A DNA stretch of 43,945 nucleotides from Acidobacteriota bacterium (GCA_016710075.1 JADJLO010000030.1:1-43945), one strand, 5' to 3'. Positions 36,061-43,945 are shown, counted from the stretch's first letter. The notes: generated from the letters alone by a model not told the origin. Program-made: numbers and translations.

Positions 36061-37593
36061 ATGAACCCGAACCGACGCCGAGCTGCCGTCCTTGCGCTAT
36101 CAATTGTCGCAATGCTTGCAACACTATCACAAAACGCGGGGGCGCAATCGGCTCCGCGTCTCGATTACACGATTGGAATCACGGATGCGGTGAAGCACCT
36201 TTTCCATATTAAGATTGAAGCCTCGAATACAGGGGGGCGAACTCTTGATATTTCGATGCCTGCATGGACACCGGGCTGGTATACGATCAGGCCATACGCA
36301 TCGAATGTGATCAAGCTTCAGGCGCATGTCAGCGGAAAACGGCTGCAGATGAAGCTGATTGACAAACAGACATGGCGGATTGAGACTGAAGGCAACAAGA
36401 CACTGACCATCGAATACGATTATTTTGCCGACAATCTCAACGTCAACGGGGCTGATCTGACCGACAAGCATGGATATTTCCTGGGGACCAGTCTCTTCTT
36501 TTATGTTCCGGGGCATACGACGGATAGTCCTGCCCGGTTGAAGTTCGAACTGCCGGCCGGGTGGCGTGTGGCGACCGGTTTGAAGAAGTCATCGGAACCC
36601 AACACCTATCTGGCCAGGAATTTTGAAAACCTCGCGGATTGCCCGACAGTGATGGGCGACTTCGATGAGTTCGTCACGACAGCGCTGGGCAAGCCGATTC
36701 ACATCGTGGTCGACCCGAAAGGACAGGTGGCGCCCGAAGCCGGCGAGAAGCTGAAGGAGTATGTCAGCCGGGTGATCGAAGCGGAGGGCAAAATCTTCGG
36801 CGGGCTTCCGTATGACGAATACTGGGTGCTCTATGTAACCGGCAAGCTGCGGGGCGGAGGCGCGCTCGAGCATGAAAATTCAACCAACGTCATGATGCCA
36901 TCGATGCCGTCGGATCCAAGGTTCGTCATAGGCGTGACGGCGCACGAGCACTTCCATGCCTGGAACGTCAAGCGCATCAAGCCGGCAGGGCTGATCCCGT
37001 ATGATTACAGCAAGGAACAGTACACGCGCGAACTTTGGTTCGCCGAAGGGTTCACCAGTTATTACGGCGACCTGAGCGCGCGCCGCGCCGGCCTGATGCC
37101 AGTTGACGATTACCTGCGCGGAATCGCTTCTGCCATCAGGAGGCTTCAGAACACCGAAGCACGCAAATGGATCTCGCTTTCGGATTCAAGCTTCATCACC
37201 TGGCTGAACTATGGCGGGCAGGGCGGCGGATTCACCAATTTCACGGTCGACTATTACGGCAAGGGGGAGCTCGTTGGTCTGCTGCTCGACCTTGAAATTC
37301 GCGGCGCGACAAGCAATCGCAAGAGCCTCGATGATGTCATGCGCCATCTTTTCGACAATTACTACAAACGCGCGCGCGGCTATACCAACGAAGATGTCGA
37401 GAAGGTCGCTTCAGAGATCGCAGGCCGCAGCTTCACGGAGTTCTTCGCAAAATACGTCAGCGGGACAAACGAACTCGATTATGATTCCGCCCTCAAGCAT
37501 GCCGGATTGCGCCTTGTCGACGGCAAAATCGCAGACCTCGATGCGGTGACTGACGCTCAGCGGGCACTGCGCCGAAGCTGGCTGGGTGAGTAA
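36061..37593 (+). CDS. Secreted M61-family metallopeptidase lacking the PDZ domain
   Basis: A 510-residue exported zinc aminopeptidase. Residues 1-28 are a signal peptide ending AGAQ. The N-terminal beta domain (about 35-205) is followed by the catalytic domain, with HEHFH at 295-299 and the third zinc ligand Glu329 in WFAEGFTSYYG. Other family features are YDEYWVLYVTGKLRGGGALEHENST. Members of M61 usually end with a PDZ domain after about residue 490; here the chain ends shortly after LKHAGLRLVDGKIADLDAVTD, so the PDZ domain is absent. ATG 36061 has AAAGGA 7-8 nt upstream. It heads a plus-strand run with the deacetylase. Confidence 0.9.
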   Translation: MNPNRRRAAVLALSIVAMLATLSQNAGAQSAPRLDYTIGITDAVKHLFHIKIEASNTGGRTLDISMPAWTPGWYTIRPYASNVIKLQAHVSGKRLQMKLIDKQTWRIETEGNKTLTIEYDYFADNLNVNGADLTDKHGYFLGTSLFFYVPGHTTDSPARLKFELPAGWRVATGLKKSSEPNTYLARNFENLADCPTVMGDFDEFVTTALGKPIHIVVDPKGQVAPEAGEKLKEYVSRVIEAEGKIFGGLPYDEYWVLYVTGKLRGGGALEHENSTNVMMPSMPSDPRFVIGVTAHEHFHAWNVKRIKPAGLIPYDYSKEQYTRELWFAEGFTSYYGDLSARRAGLMPVDDYLRGIASAIRRLQNTEARKWISLSDSSFITWLNYGGQGGGFTNFTVDYYGKGELVGLLLDLEIRGATSNRKSLDDVMRHLFDNYYKRARGYTNEDVEKVASEIAGRSFTEFFAKYVSGTNELDYDSALKHAGLRLVDGKIADLDAVTDAQRALRRSWLGE

Positions 37594-37634
37594 CGCTTCC
37601 GTGGTTTTATTTTTTTGGATAAATCCAGTTAATT

Positions 37635-38357
37635 ATGAGATCACGACGGAGACGGCTCTACTTCGCAGCATCGATCATCTTAGTGCTTGTTTCGACGTAT
37701 CTGCTGTATCAAATCAGCAAATCGAGAACATTTCAGTTTTTCGGAGAGATAATTCCGCGCGTCGAAACTAAAAGCAAATACGTCGCACTGACGTTTGACG
37801 ACGGGCCTGTGCCGGGAGCGACTGAAGAGATTTTAGAGATCCTGGGGAAGTCGGGCGTCAGGGCAACTTTTTTTCTGATCGGAGCAGAGCTTGAACAGAA
37901 TCCGGAAGCAGGAAGAAAGATCGCGGCAGCCGGACATGAGATCGGGAATCATACCTATTCGCATGACAGAATGGTTTTCAAAACTCCTGCGTTCATCGCT
38001 TCCGAGATTGAGCGAACCGACGATCTCATCAGGAAGACAGGTTACAGGGGTGAGATAAATTTCCGTGCGCCATTCTGCAAGAAACTGGTGCTGCTCCCTT
38101 TTTACCTGTCGAAACACAACCGGAAGATGATCACCTGGGATATCGAACCCGACTCTTTCCCGGAGATAGCCGGCGATTCGAATAAAATCATCGACCATGT
38201 GATTCGAAGTTCGAAACCGGGCTCCATCATTCTTCTGCATGCCATGTATCCGAGTCGTCGTGAGTCCTTGAAATCGATCGAAGGGATAATCGCCGGCCTG
38301 AAACAAAATGGATATGAATTCAAAACCGTTTCCGAGCTGATCTCATCAGCCGAATAA
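37635..38357 (+). CDS. Membrane-anchored polysaccharide deacetylase (NodB domain)
   Basis: A 240-residue carbohydrate esterase family 4-like enzyme that removes acetyl groups from amino-sugar polymers. Residues 8-26 are a membrane anchor or uncleaved signal. The metal triad is Asp56 (TFDDGP, 53-58) with His106 and His110 (HTYSH). Later blocks are FRAPFC (FRPPYG-like, with one unusual residue) and ITWDIEPDS, then IILLHAMY. The substrate is probably peptidoglycan or a surface glycan; family members also act on other polymers. It starts 41 nt after the M61 gene; no strong ribosome site. Confidence 0.92.
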   Translation: MRSRRRRLYFAASIILVLVSTYLLYQISKSRTFQFFGEIIPRVETKSKYVALTFDDGPVPGATEEILEILGKSGVRATFFLIGAELEQNPEAGRKIAAAGHEIGNHTYSHDRMVFKTPAFIASEIERTDDLIRKTGYRGEINFRAPFCKKLVLLPFYLSKHNRKMITWDIEPDSFPEIAGDSNKIIDHVIRSSKPGSIILLHAMYPSRRESLKSIEGIIAGLKQNGYEFKTVSELISSAE

Positions 38358-38375
38358 TTTCAAGGAGAACCCAAC

Positions 38376-39677
38376 ATGTACAGCCGCAGATCATTTTTGA
38401 AGAACGCAGCGACAATTGGCGCGGCAGGACTGGCCACGGCCGGATTCGCCGGAGAGAAGGGCATGGCCAGGGCGCTCGATGCGGTCAGGTATGTTTCGGG
38501 CCGCAAGCCGGAGGATGTGGCGGCCGATGAGGATTTCTGGTTCGAGATACAACGTGCCTTCACGGTCGACCGGACGCTGATCAATCTGAACAATGGAGGA
38601 GTCAGCCCCTCGCCGAAAGTCGTTCAGGAAGCGATGCGAAGGTATCTTGAATTTGCCAACGGCGCGCCGGTTAATAACATGTGGCGAGTGCTCGATCCCC
38701 AGATCGAAAGCGTTCGCAGGCGGCTGGCCATGGCTTATGGCTGCGATATGGAAGAGATTGCGATAACACGCAATGCCAGCGAGTCGCTCGAAATCTGCCA
38801 GCTTGGCCTCGATCTCAAACCCGGCGACGAGGTACTGACGACAAACCAGGACTATCCCAGAATGCTGACAACGTGGCGCCAGCGTGTCCGCCGCGACGGC
38901 ATCGTGCTTAAACAGGTATCTTTCCCGATACCGCCGAAGAGCCCGGAACAACTCGTTGAAATTTTCGAAAAGAACATCACGCCGCGAACACGTGTCATCC
39001 ATTTCTGCCACATCACCAACCTCAGCGGTCAGATCTTTCCGGTGAAACAGATTTGCGATCTGGCCCGGTCGCGCGGTATTGAGGCGATAGTCGACGGCGC
39101 GCATGCATTCGCCCACTTTCCGTTTAAACACGCCGATCTCAATTGCGATTATTACGGATCCAGCCTGCACAAATGGCTGCTCGCCCCCTTCGGAACGGGC
39201 ATGCTTTACGTTCGCAAGGCAAAGATTCCGAACATCTGGTCAATGATGGGCTCCGAAGAAAAAAATGGCGCCGATATTCGAAAATTCGAGGAGATCGGGA
39301 CTCACCCTTCGGCGAATGCCCTGGCGATCAATGAGGCGCTTGATTTCCATGAGGGAATCGGTCCCGAACGCAAAGCCGCAAGGCTTCGCTTTCTCTTCCA
39401 TCGCTGGGCCAAACGACTTGAGGAGCACAAAGGCGTCAGGGTATTGACCAGCTATGATCCCCGTCAGTCCTGCGGGCTCGCTCTGGTCGATGTCAAAGGA
39501 GTAAACCCGGGTGATCTGGCCGCACATCTATTCGACAAATACAGAATCATCGTGACGGCGATCGTTCACGACGAATTCAAGGGACTCCGCGTCACTCCCA
39601 ATGTCTACACCACAGTGCGCGAGGTCGATATCTTTGTCGAAGCGGTCGAGAAATTCATCCAGAACAGCAAGGCGTGA
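38376..39677 (+). CDS. Tat-exported class V aminotransferase (PLP-dependent)
   Basis: A 433-residue protein with a twin-arginine signal (RRSFLKNA at residues 4-11, then a hydrophobic AATIGAAGLATAGFAG stretch). The fold-type I aminotransferase domain fills the rest. Asp240 and His243 (VDGAHAFAH) and the PLP lysine Lys266 (SSLHKWLLAPFGTG) are intact. The family includes cysteine desulfurases and isopenicillin N epimerases; the sequence most resembles the latter group. ATG 38376 has AGGAGA 8 nt upstream. A PLP enzyme exported folded by Tat is unusual in general but recurs in Acidobacteriota-like genomes. The NIPSNAP gene follows at 26 nt. Confidence 0.92.
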   Translation: MYSRRSFLKNAATIGAAGLATAGFAGEKGMARALDAVRYVSGRKPEDVAADEDFWFEIQRAFTVDRTLINLNNGGVSPSPKVVQEAMRRYLEFANGAPVNNMWRVLDPQIESVRRRLAMAYGCDMEEIAITRNASESLEICQLGLDLKPGDEVLTTNQDYPRMLTTWRQRVRRDGIVLKQVSFPIPPKSPEQLVEIFEKNITPRTRVIHFCHITNLSGQIFPVKQICDLARSRGIEAIVDGAHAFAHFPFKHADLNCDYYGSSLHKWLLAPFGTGMLYVRKAKIPNIWSMMGSEEKNGADIRKFEEIGTHPSANALAINEALDFHEGIGPERKAARLRFLFHRWAKRLEEHKGVRVLTSYDPRQSCGLALVDVKGVNPGDLAAHLFDKYRIIVTAIVHDEFKGLRVTPNVYTTVREVDIFVEAVEKFIQNSKA

Positions 39678-39703
39678 TGACCGCAACATTAATGGAGGCC
39701 TGA

Positions 39704-40033
39704 TTGGTACTGCTCAAAATCTCTTATCACCTGCGCGCGCATCATGTTGCTGAATACGATCGCGTCTTCGCCGAACGCACGCTCCCGCTGATTAGAGAGC
39801 ATGGCTTCCGCTTTTGGGGCATCTGGAGGACGATTGTCGGAGATGCTCAGGAGTACCTGGAACTATGGGAGTTCGATTCGATCGTCGACTTTGACGAAAG
39901 CTGGAAGAGGCTGATGGCGGATCCGCAACTCAAATCGATCTTCGAAATAACCGGCCCGATGGTCGAGAACGAGAATCTTTCGCTCTTCGAGCCATCGCTG
40001 CCGGGTGAAACCGTCATTTCAATGAGACGGTGA
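39704..40033 (+). CDS. NIPSNAP-domain protein
   Basis: A 109-residue single-domain protein of the NIPSNAP / dimeric alpha-beta barrel type. The pattern is LLKISYHLRAHHVAEYDRVFAERTLPLI, then GIWRTIVGDAQEYLELWEFDSIVDFDESW and LFEPS. Such proteins are small and often follow metabolic enzymes; their reaction is generally unknown. The start is TTG 39704 with GGAGG 5 nt upstream (39694-39698). It is probably cotranscribed with the aminotransferase and ends at the terminator at 40251. Confidence 0.85.
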   Translation: MVLLKISYHLRAHHVAEYDRVFAERTLPLIREHGFRFWGIWRTIVGDAQEYLELWEFDSIVDFDESWKRLMADPQLKSIFEITGPMVENENLSLFEPSLPGETVISMRR

Positions 40034-40467
40034 TGACTCAGGATTTCTGGATTCATCCTCGGACTTGATACCGAACCGTTCAGCCATCGTCGGAGAACAA
40101 CTCTTTGCGGCATGGATCTCATCGCTCGCCTGTTCAGTTACGGTTTTGGTCATCTACTGGTTTGCCATTGAGCGGGCATCGAGCACCGGGAATCGAGGAT
40201 AAATCGGGGCGATTGGATGGCTTCGAATATTTCCCACAGCGGTTTGGCCTTCCCGGTGGCGCTTTCCAGGTTTGCCACCGGGAGAAATTTTTCAAGAACC
40301 TGCTTGCTAAAAAGTTACCATGAATATCTGGTAACCTTTAAAGAAGCGGACTAAACTTAAGACGTGTTATCAACCCAAAGAGAGATGTGAACTCATCAGC
40401 GACGGGATTTTACCGTTTGGTCGCTTATGAAAATTCACTTCTCCATACAAAAACTCAGAGAGGAACA
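40034..40467. other. Intergenic region after the NIPSNAP gene
   Basis: No convincing gene in about 430 bp. It contains the hairpin terminator at 40251-40292 and a second small inverted repeat GTTACCA / TGGTAAC (40314-40320 and 40329-40335). A 50-codon frame ending at 40202 encodes one membrane-like segment (FAAWISSLACSVTVLVIYWF), but it lacks a start or ribosome site. Confidence 0.5.
40251..40292 (+). terminator. Terminator of the aminotransferase/NIPSNAP unit
   Basis: TCCCGGTGGC (40251-40260) pairs perfectly with GCCACCGGGA (40274-40283) around a 13-nt loop, followed by GAAATTTTT. Confidence 0.7.
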
Positions 40468-40893
40468 ATGAATAAAACATCATCTATCATGATCAGATTG
40501 TCAGTAGTCGCAGTATTTGCCTTAAGCCTCGGTCTTATTGGTTTTGCGCAGGCGACAGCGACTCAGCCGAAAGCCGGAGCACAAAAGGCGACGACGCCTG
40601 CCCCGGCCAAAGTCGCACAACCAACAATGACAATGACAAAGCAGGCGCCTGCTCCCAAGAAGGAAGAGCCCAAGAAAGCGATCACTCCCGTCAAGCCGAA
40701 AGAGGAGCTTCTCGATCTGAACACCGCGACGAGGGATCAGTTGAAAGCTCTTACCGGTGTCGGCGACGCTTATGCCGACGCGATTATCAAAGGCCGCCCA
40801 TACAAGGCTAAGAACGAACTCGTAAGCAAGAAGATTGTTCCGGACGCCACCTACAAGAAGTTTGCAGCGAAGGTGATCGCCAAGCAGAAATAG
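40468..40893 (+). CDS. Secreted helix-hairpin-helix (ComEA-like) protein
   Basis: A 141-residue exported protein. Residues 1-30 form a signal peptide. A proline-, lysine- and alanine-rich linker (about 31-82) leads to a helix-hairpin-helix unit (about 83-141: LLDLNTATRDQLKALTGVGDAYADAII). This domain binds DNA non-specifically in ComEA and acts as a dsDNA receptor in competence. No other competence gene is near, so uptake is only a suggestion. ATG 40468 has AGAGGA 4-6 nt upstream; a longer frame from 40387 is less likely. It is terminated by a perfect hairpin. Confidence 0.88.
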   Translation: MNKTSSIMIRLSVVAVFALSLGLIGFAQATATQPKAGAQKATTPAPAKVAQPTMTMTKQAPAPKKEEPKKAITPVKPKEELLDLNTATRDQLKALTGVGDAYADAIIKGRPYKAKNELVSKKIVPDATYKKFAAKVIAKQK

Positions 40894-40936
40894 ATTCATT
40901 CGATTTTCTCGAACCGTCGAGAGTCGATGATATCGG

Positions 40937-40980
40937 CACGGAGTAAAGGAAATAAGTTTCCTTTACTCCGTGTTTTTTTT
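40937..40980 (+). terminator. Terminator of the HhH gene
   Basis: A perfect 16-bp stem (CACGGAGTAAAGGAAA with its complement, 40937-40952 and 40957-40972), loop TAAG, and a run of eight T at 40973-40980. Confidence 0.96.
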
Positions 40981-41043
40981 CTGCCATATGGCATATGGCA
41001 TTCAGAATCAGATCGCTTTTCAAGTTGAAGGCCGGAGAAATAT

Positions 41044-42366
41044 TCAGATGAACGAGATCAGAGTAGCGATTGCGGCTCCGCCCATGACGAGAATTGCGAG
41101 GGCTCCCAGAAGATTGAGCATTCTGCCGTTGACATGTTCGCCCATGACCTTGGGATTATTGCTGATCATCATAATTATCACGAGCAGCGGCGGGGCGAGC
41201 AGGCCGTTGACGACGGCTGCGGTGAAGAGCATTTTGATCGCGTTGACGCCGGAATATTCGAGGGCCATCCCGGCAAACATGCTGAAAGCCACTACAGAAT
41301 AGAACTTCTTTGCCATGCGGGGTTTTTCATTGATTCCGGAGCGCCAGGCACCGGCTTCTGAAATGGCATAAGCGGCCGATCCGGCGAGCACCGGGACGCC
41401 GAGAAATCCCGTGCCGATAAGCCCGACCGCAAACAGGATGTAAGCTGCATCACCGGCGAGCGGTCTGAGGGCCTCGGCCGCTTCGCGGGCCGTCTGAATA
41501 TCGCGCAGACCGGCTTTATACAAGGTCGCTCCGGTCGTCAGAATGATGAAGTAAAAGACAATGACGGAGATGCTCATTCCGAATACCACATCATTTCGCG
41601 CGTCTTTGAGCTCCTTACGGCTGGCGCCCATTCTCTGGCCCACGGTCTTCCGGCCCATGGACTTTTCTTCCTCGACCTCTTCCGCCGCCTGCCAGAAGAA
41701 CAGGTAAGGCGAAATGGTCGTTCCGAGTATCGCCACAAGAGTCATGAGATAACCACTGTCGAGGGAGATCTTCGGCAACAGCGTGGCTCGAATGACTTCT
41801 GACCACTGCGGATGCGCGAGAAATGCCGAGCCGACATAAGCGAAGAGCACCAGCGTCAGCCATTTGAAGATGCGCGCAATATTTCGATAAGAGGCGAATA
41901 TCAGGAGCAGCAATATAATTGCAGTGAAGATCGGAACGAAGATGAATGATGGCAATCCGGTGAGCAACTCGGCCGCTTCGGCCATGCCTCCAAGATCGGC
42001 TGCAATGTTGACTGTATTGGCGATGAAAACGAGAGAGCACGCAAACCACAGCAGGCTTCTCGGATAGAAGCGCCTCAATACGCTGGCCAGACCTCGCCCT
42101 GAAACAAGGCCGATCCTCGCGCACATCAATTGAACCGCAGTCATCAACGGCAGGCTGAGCAAAGCGGTCCAGAGCATACCGTATCCGAAACTGGCGCCCG
42201 CCGTCGAGTAGGTTGAAATTCCCGACGGATCATCATCCGCAGCGCCGGTGATCAAACCCGGCCCCAGATTGCGAAAGAAGTACCGCGCTGAGCTTAAGAG
42301 TTTCAGTCCCCGGCGCTCAATGGCGACTTGAGTCGGCAGTATTTTCGCTTCGTCGTTCTCTTTCAT
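41044..42366 (-). CDS. NRAMP-superfamily divalent metal transporter, divergent type
   Basis: A 440-residue transporter with about 11 hydrophobic helices. The usual helix-1 motif DPGN is replaced by DPSG (residues 46-49), and the usual helix-6 MPH region reads TTISPYLFFWQAAEE. NRAMP proteins use the Asp and Asn of helix 1 and the Met of helix 6 to bind manganese or iron; those changes point to a different ion preference, possibly magnesium-like relatives. An acidic EEVEEEKS follows helix 6. ATG 42366 has GGAAAG 7 nt upstream; GTG 42381 is possible. It lies 25 nt after the DUF421 gene on the same strand. Confidence 0.88.
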   Translation of the reverse strand: MKENDEAKILPTQVAIERRGLKLLSSARYFFRNLGPGLITGAADDDPSGISTYSTAGASFGYGMLWTALLSLPLMTAVQLMCARIGLVSGRGLASVLRRFYPRSLLWFACSLVFIANTVNIAADLGGMAEAAELLTGLPSFIFVPIFTAIILLLLIFASYRNIARIFKWLTLVLFAYVGSAFLAHPQWSEVIRATLLPKISLDSGYLMTLVAILGTTISPYLFFWQAAEEVEEEKSMGRKTVGQRMGASRKELKDARNDVVFGMSISVIVFYFIILTTGATLYKAGLRDIQTAREAAEALRPLAGDAAYILFAVGLIGTGFLGVPVLAGSAAYAISEAGAWRSGINEKPRMAKKFYSVVAFSMFAGMALEYSGVNAIKMLFTAAVVNGLLAPPLLVIIMMISNNPKVMGEHVNGRMLNLLGALAILVMGGAAIATLISFI

Positions 42367-42391
42367 CCGGCGTCTTTCCACGATGATCCGA

Positions 42392-42990
42392 TCATCGCTT
42401 GCCTATCTCTTCATGTAATAAATCGAGCCTTTTCCGGATCTGTGTCAGGCTCTCCATTAATTCATGATGATTTAATTCAGCCTGCGGCGGTTTTTTAGGG
42501 GTAATGAAAAAGGTGCCGCCGGGCTCCAGGACGCAGCGATCGATCTGGTGCAATCCGGCGAAGCCCTGCCGGTGAGCAACCGTCATCAACTCTGATTCCG
42601 TCATCAGCTCTTTTGAAAGTGAGGAATTAAGGATACGGCCATTTTCAATCAATATTGTCGGTGTTCCCTCGAATAATTCGTCCAGCCTCCGGTGTTTAAA
42701 CAGAAATCTGACGACAAGATAATTAACTGCCAGCAATGTGAAAGCGCCGACCATTCCGCCGAGTACCGAGTTATCGTTGCCGATAATTGCATTCTGAACT
42801 GTGTTTGACAATGACAGCAGCACGACAAGGTCGAATGGATTGAGCTGGGCGAGTCTCGTTTTCCGAAGATGCGAAGCACCACCACCAGAAAAACATATAC
42901 GATCATCGGTCGCAGCATCTTTTCAATCAATGACAGATCAGAATGGAACATATCCTGGAATATCTTCATCAGGTATTGAGATAAAACCAT
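42392..42990 (-). pseudogene. DUF421/YetF membrane protein with one frameshift
   Basis: A YetF-type membrane protein split in two frames. The N-terminal frame (ATG 42990, AGGAGG at 43000-43005, 9 nt spacing) encodes MLRPMIVYVFLVVVLRIFGKR. At about 42852 the frame must change to continue LAQLNPFDLVVLLSLSNTVQNAIIG, the family's conserved block, and then runs intact to the stop, including TPTILIENGRIL and SKELMTESELM. A single missing base in CGAGACTCGCC explains it. Everything else is conserved, so an indel sequencing error or a very recent mutation is likely. It lies just upstream of the NRAMP gene. Confidence 0.85.
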
Positions 42991-43010
42991 ATCTAAGGTC
43001 CTCCTGTTGA

Positions 43011-43359
43011 ATAACCTGTGTCATTTCTGTAAGTCGACAAAATCAACTGCCAATCTGCCACGGCAACTTACTCAAATGAAGGACAACCTTCACCGATAAG
43101 TCAATTATTTTCAAGAAAAAGCGGTTTACACACTCCCGGCACGGAGGTTGAGGAGAAGAAAACCGTTGAGACGAATGAATATTGGTTTTCTTTTAAAGGT
43201 TAATGCGCAGACAATGCAATATCTTGCGAGGCCGACTTTGAAGAGACGTTGAAAGTCTCAGGCAATAAGACTAATCTGTTTCCCGTGAATCGAGGCGGTC
43301 GAAGAAGCTATGAAGCAATCTCGGACAATTACAACAATCGATAGCATCGATTATCAACC
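43011..43359. other. Intergenic region before the c-di-AMP riboswitch
   Basis: No gene and no recognised RNA are seen in this 350-bp stretch. It must hold the promoters of the divergent DUF421 and KimA-like genes, but I see no convincing -10/-35 pair. ATCGATAGCATCGAT at 43339-43353 is a short palindrome just before the riboswitch. Confidence 0.5.
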
Positions 43360-43496
43360 AGCCTAAGCCTGTTTTTACAGGCGCGGGGGATCCACATTGA
43401 CGGAATTAATTCGTCATGGGGCGAATCCAGCGGGATCTGAGAAAGCCGCTGGAAGGGCACTTCCAAGCCCTGGCCCGACAGCTAACCTCGCCGGCT
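43360..43496 (+). ncRNA. ydaO/yuaA-type c-di-AMP riboswitch
   Basis: The conserved blocks appear in order: GCGGGGGATCCA, then ATGGGGCGAATCC, a variable hairpin (AGCGG ... CCGCT), GGGCACTTCC, and CCCGACAGCTAACCTCG. The outer stem AGCC (43360-43363) with GGCT (43493-43496) closes it. This class binds c-di-AMP and usually lowers expression of potassium transporters and cell-wall genes. The Shine-Dalgarno GGAGG of the next gene is only 3 nt downstream of the closing stem, and no T-run terminator is seen, so control of translation is the likelier mode. Confidence 0.93.
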
Positions 43497-43508
43497 TTTG
43501 GAGGAAAA

Positions 43509-43945
43509 ATGAATAATAGACTCACCCTGAACGATACACCGGTAAGCAATCAGGCTAAGGTGGTCGTTGCCACTACTGTTCTCCTCTCTTTTATTTCATT
43601 CTGGCGAGCTGCAGCAATAGTCCTTAACGACCTCGCATCGTCAGCATACTACGTAGGTGGAATTGCAGAACAGGCAATAGGCAAATCTGCTCCCTGGTTC
43701 ATTCTGGGAGTGATGTTGTTTTCATATGCGGTGAGAGCCGTATACGTAGAATCGTGTGCAATGTTCACACGTGGCGGCGTTTACAGATCGGTCAAGGAAG
43801 GGATGGGCGGAACGCTTGCGAAGATTTCCGTGTCGGCATTGATGTTCGACTACATCCTGACCGGGCCGATATCCGGCGTCTCTGCCGGTCAGTATCTGGC
43901 CGGACTGATTAACGACACAATGCTGCATTCCCACTGGGGAAAACT
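43509..43945 (+). CDS. KimA-like APC-superfamily transporter (cut by window end)
   Basis: The first 145 residues of a membrane transporter that runs past the window end. The sequence includes ISFWRAAAIVLNDLASSAYYVGGIAEQ, a glycine motif TRGGVYRSVKEGMGG and LMFDYILTGPISGVSAGQY, similar to KimA-type potassium importers of the APC superfamily. ATG 43509 has GGAGG at 43500-43504. A c-di-AMP riboswitch directly precedes it, which is the natural control of KimA in other bacteria and supports a potassium role. An amino acid permease is the alternative. Confidence 0.85.
   Translation, partial: MNNRLTLNDTPVSNQAKVVVATTVLLSFISFWRAAAIVLNDLASSAYYVGGIAEQAIGKSAPWFILGVMLFSYAVRAVYVESCAMFTRGGVYRSVKEGMGGTLAKISVSALMFDYILTGPISGVSAGQYLAGLINDTMLHSHWGK

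Noticed and set aside
40047..40202. A short frame encoding one membrane-like segment after the NIPSNAP gene
   Set aside because: It has no ATG, only CTG or TTG starts, and no ribosome site; it may be a gene remnant, but I cannot support it.
40105..40323. A 72-codon plus-strand frame
   Set aside because: It spans the terminator hairpin at 40251-40292, has no recognisable domain and no ribosome site.
43722..43934. A 70-codon minus-strand frame at the window end
   Set aside because: It is antisense to the KimA-like gene, which has a good ribosome site, membrane segments and a riboswitch.

Overview
The window looks like chromosomal DNA of a moderately GC-rich, aerobic, Gram-negative-type bacterium, most likely an Acidobacteriota member. 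The best single pointer is the protein at 25428-26588, which carries the VWFA-related domain (TIGR03436) typical of that phylum. The mix of secreted S8, M48 and M61 peptidases, a giant propeller/FN3 protein, a fused E1 dehydrogenase and a bifunctional membrane/aminopropyltransferase fits. This is inference from gene content only. I see no phage, plasmid, CRISPR or complete insertion sequence; almost everything is housekeeping or secreted-protein genes.

Layout. 1-1.5 kb: rseP broken into several reading frames, then a strong terminator. 1.7-3.2 kb: APC amino-acid permease. 3.3-8.8 kb (minus): mogA, an M48 protease, a large DUF4127/GH84-like fusion protein, a 129-bp MITE-like element and a SIS-domain aminosugar-phosphate enzyme. 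9.0-13.7 kb (plus): spermidine-synthase-like membrane protein, S8 protease with BACON domain, tsaC/Sua5. 13.8-16.1 kb (minus): ctaB, rnhA, DUF2721, pterin dehydratase. 16.4-19.0 kb: fused alpha/beta E1 dehydrogenase and MOSC protein, then tRNA-Leu(CAA) on the minus strand with a textbook promoter. 19.4-23.1 kb: 1241-residue secreted propeller/FN3 protein, followed by a repeat-rich 0.5 kb. 23.7-26.6 kb (minus): tyrS, YcxB-like protein, CxxCH/VWFA protein. 27-29.6 kb: glyS, uppP. 29.6-32.3 kb (minus): NAD-salvage operon pncB-pncA-nrtR with a promoter and palindromic operator. 32.5-35.8 kb: orphan amphipathic protein, pdxH, small XRE regulator, SPL-like radical SAM protein. 36-40.9 kb (plus): M61 peptidase, polysaccharide deacetylase, Tat-exported class V aminotransferase, NIPSNAP, secreted HhH protein. 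41-43 kb (minus): divergent NRAMP transporter and a frameshifted DUF421 gene. 43.36-43.95 kb: ydaO-type c-di-AMP riboswitch in front of a KimA-like transporter cut by the window end.

How the genes work together. The clearest circuit is NAD salvage: NrtR is the last gene of the operon, and a perfect 21-bp dyad sits on the start site of that operon. The second circuit is the c-di-AMP riboswitch controlling a potassium-type transporter. The DUF4127/GH84-like protein beside a GlmS/NagB-II-type SIS enzyme suggests an amino-sugar or cell-wall glycan function.

Between the genes are repeats of unusual character. There are arrays of 7-bp (once 9-bp) units in several unrelated sequences, often as inverted pairs filling convergent intergenic gaps. 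There are also two MITE-like inverted-repeat elements and a suspicious poly-G tract. Some broken frames (rseP, DUF421, perhaps the DUF4127 N-terminus) may be sequencing or assembly errors.
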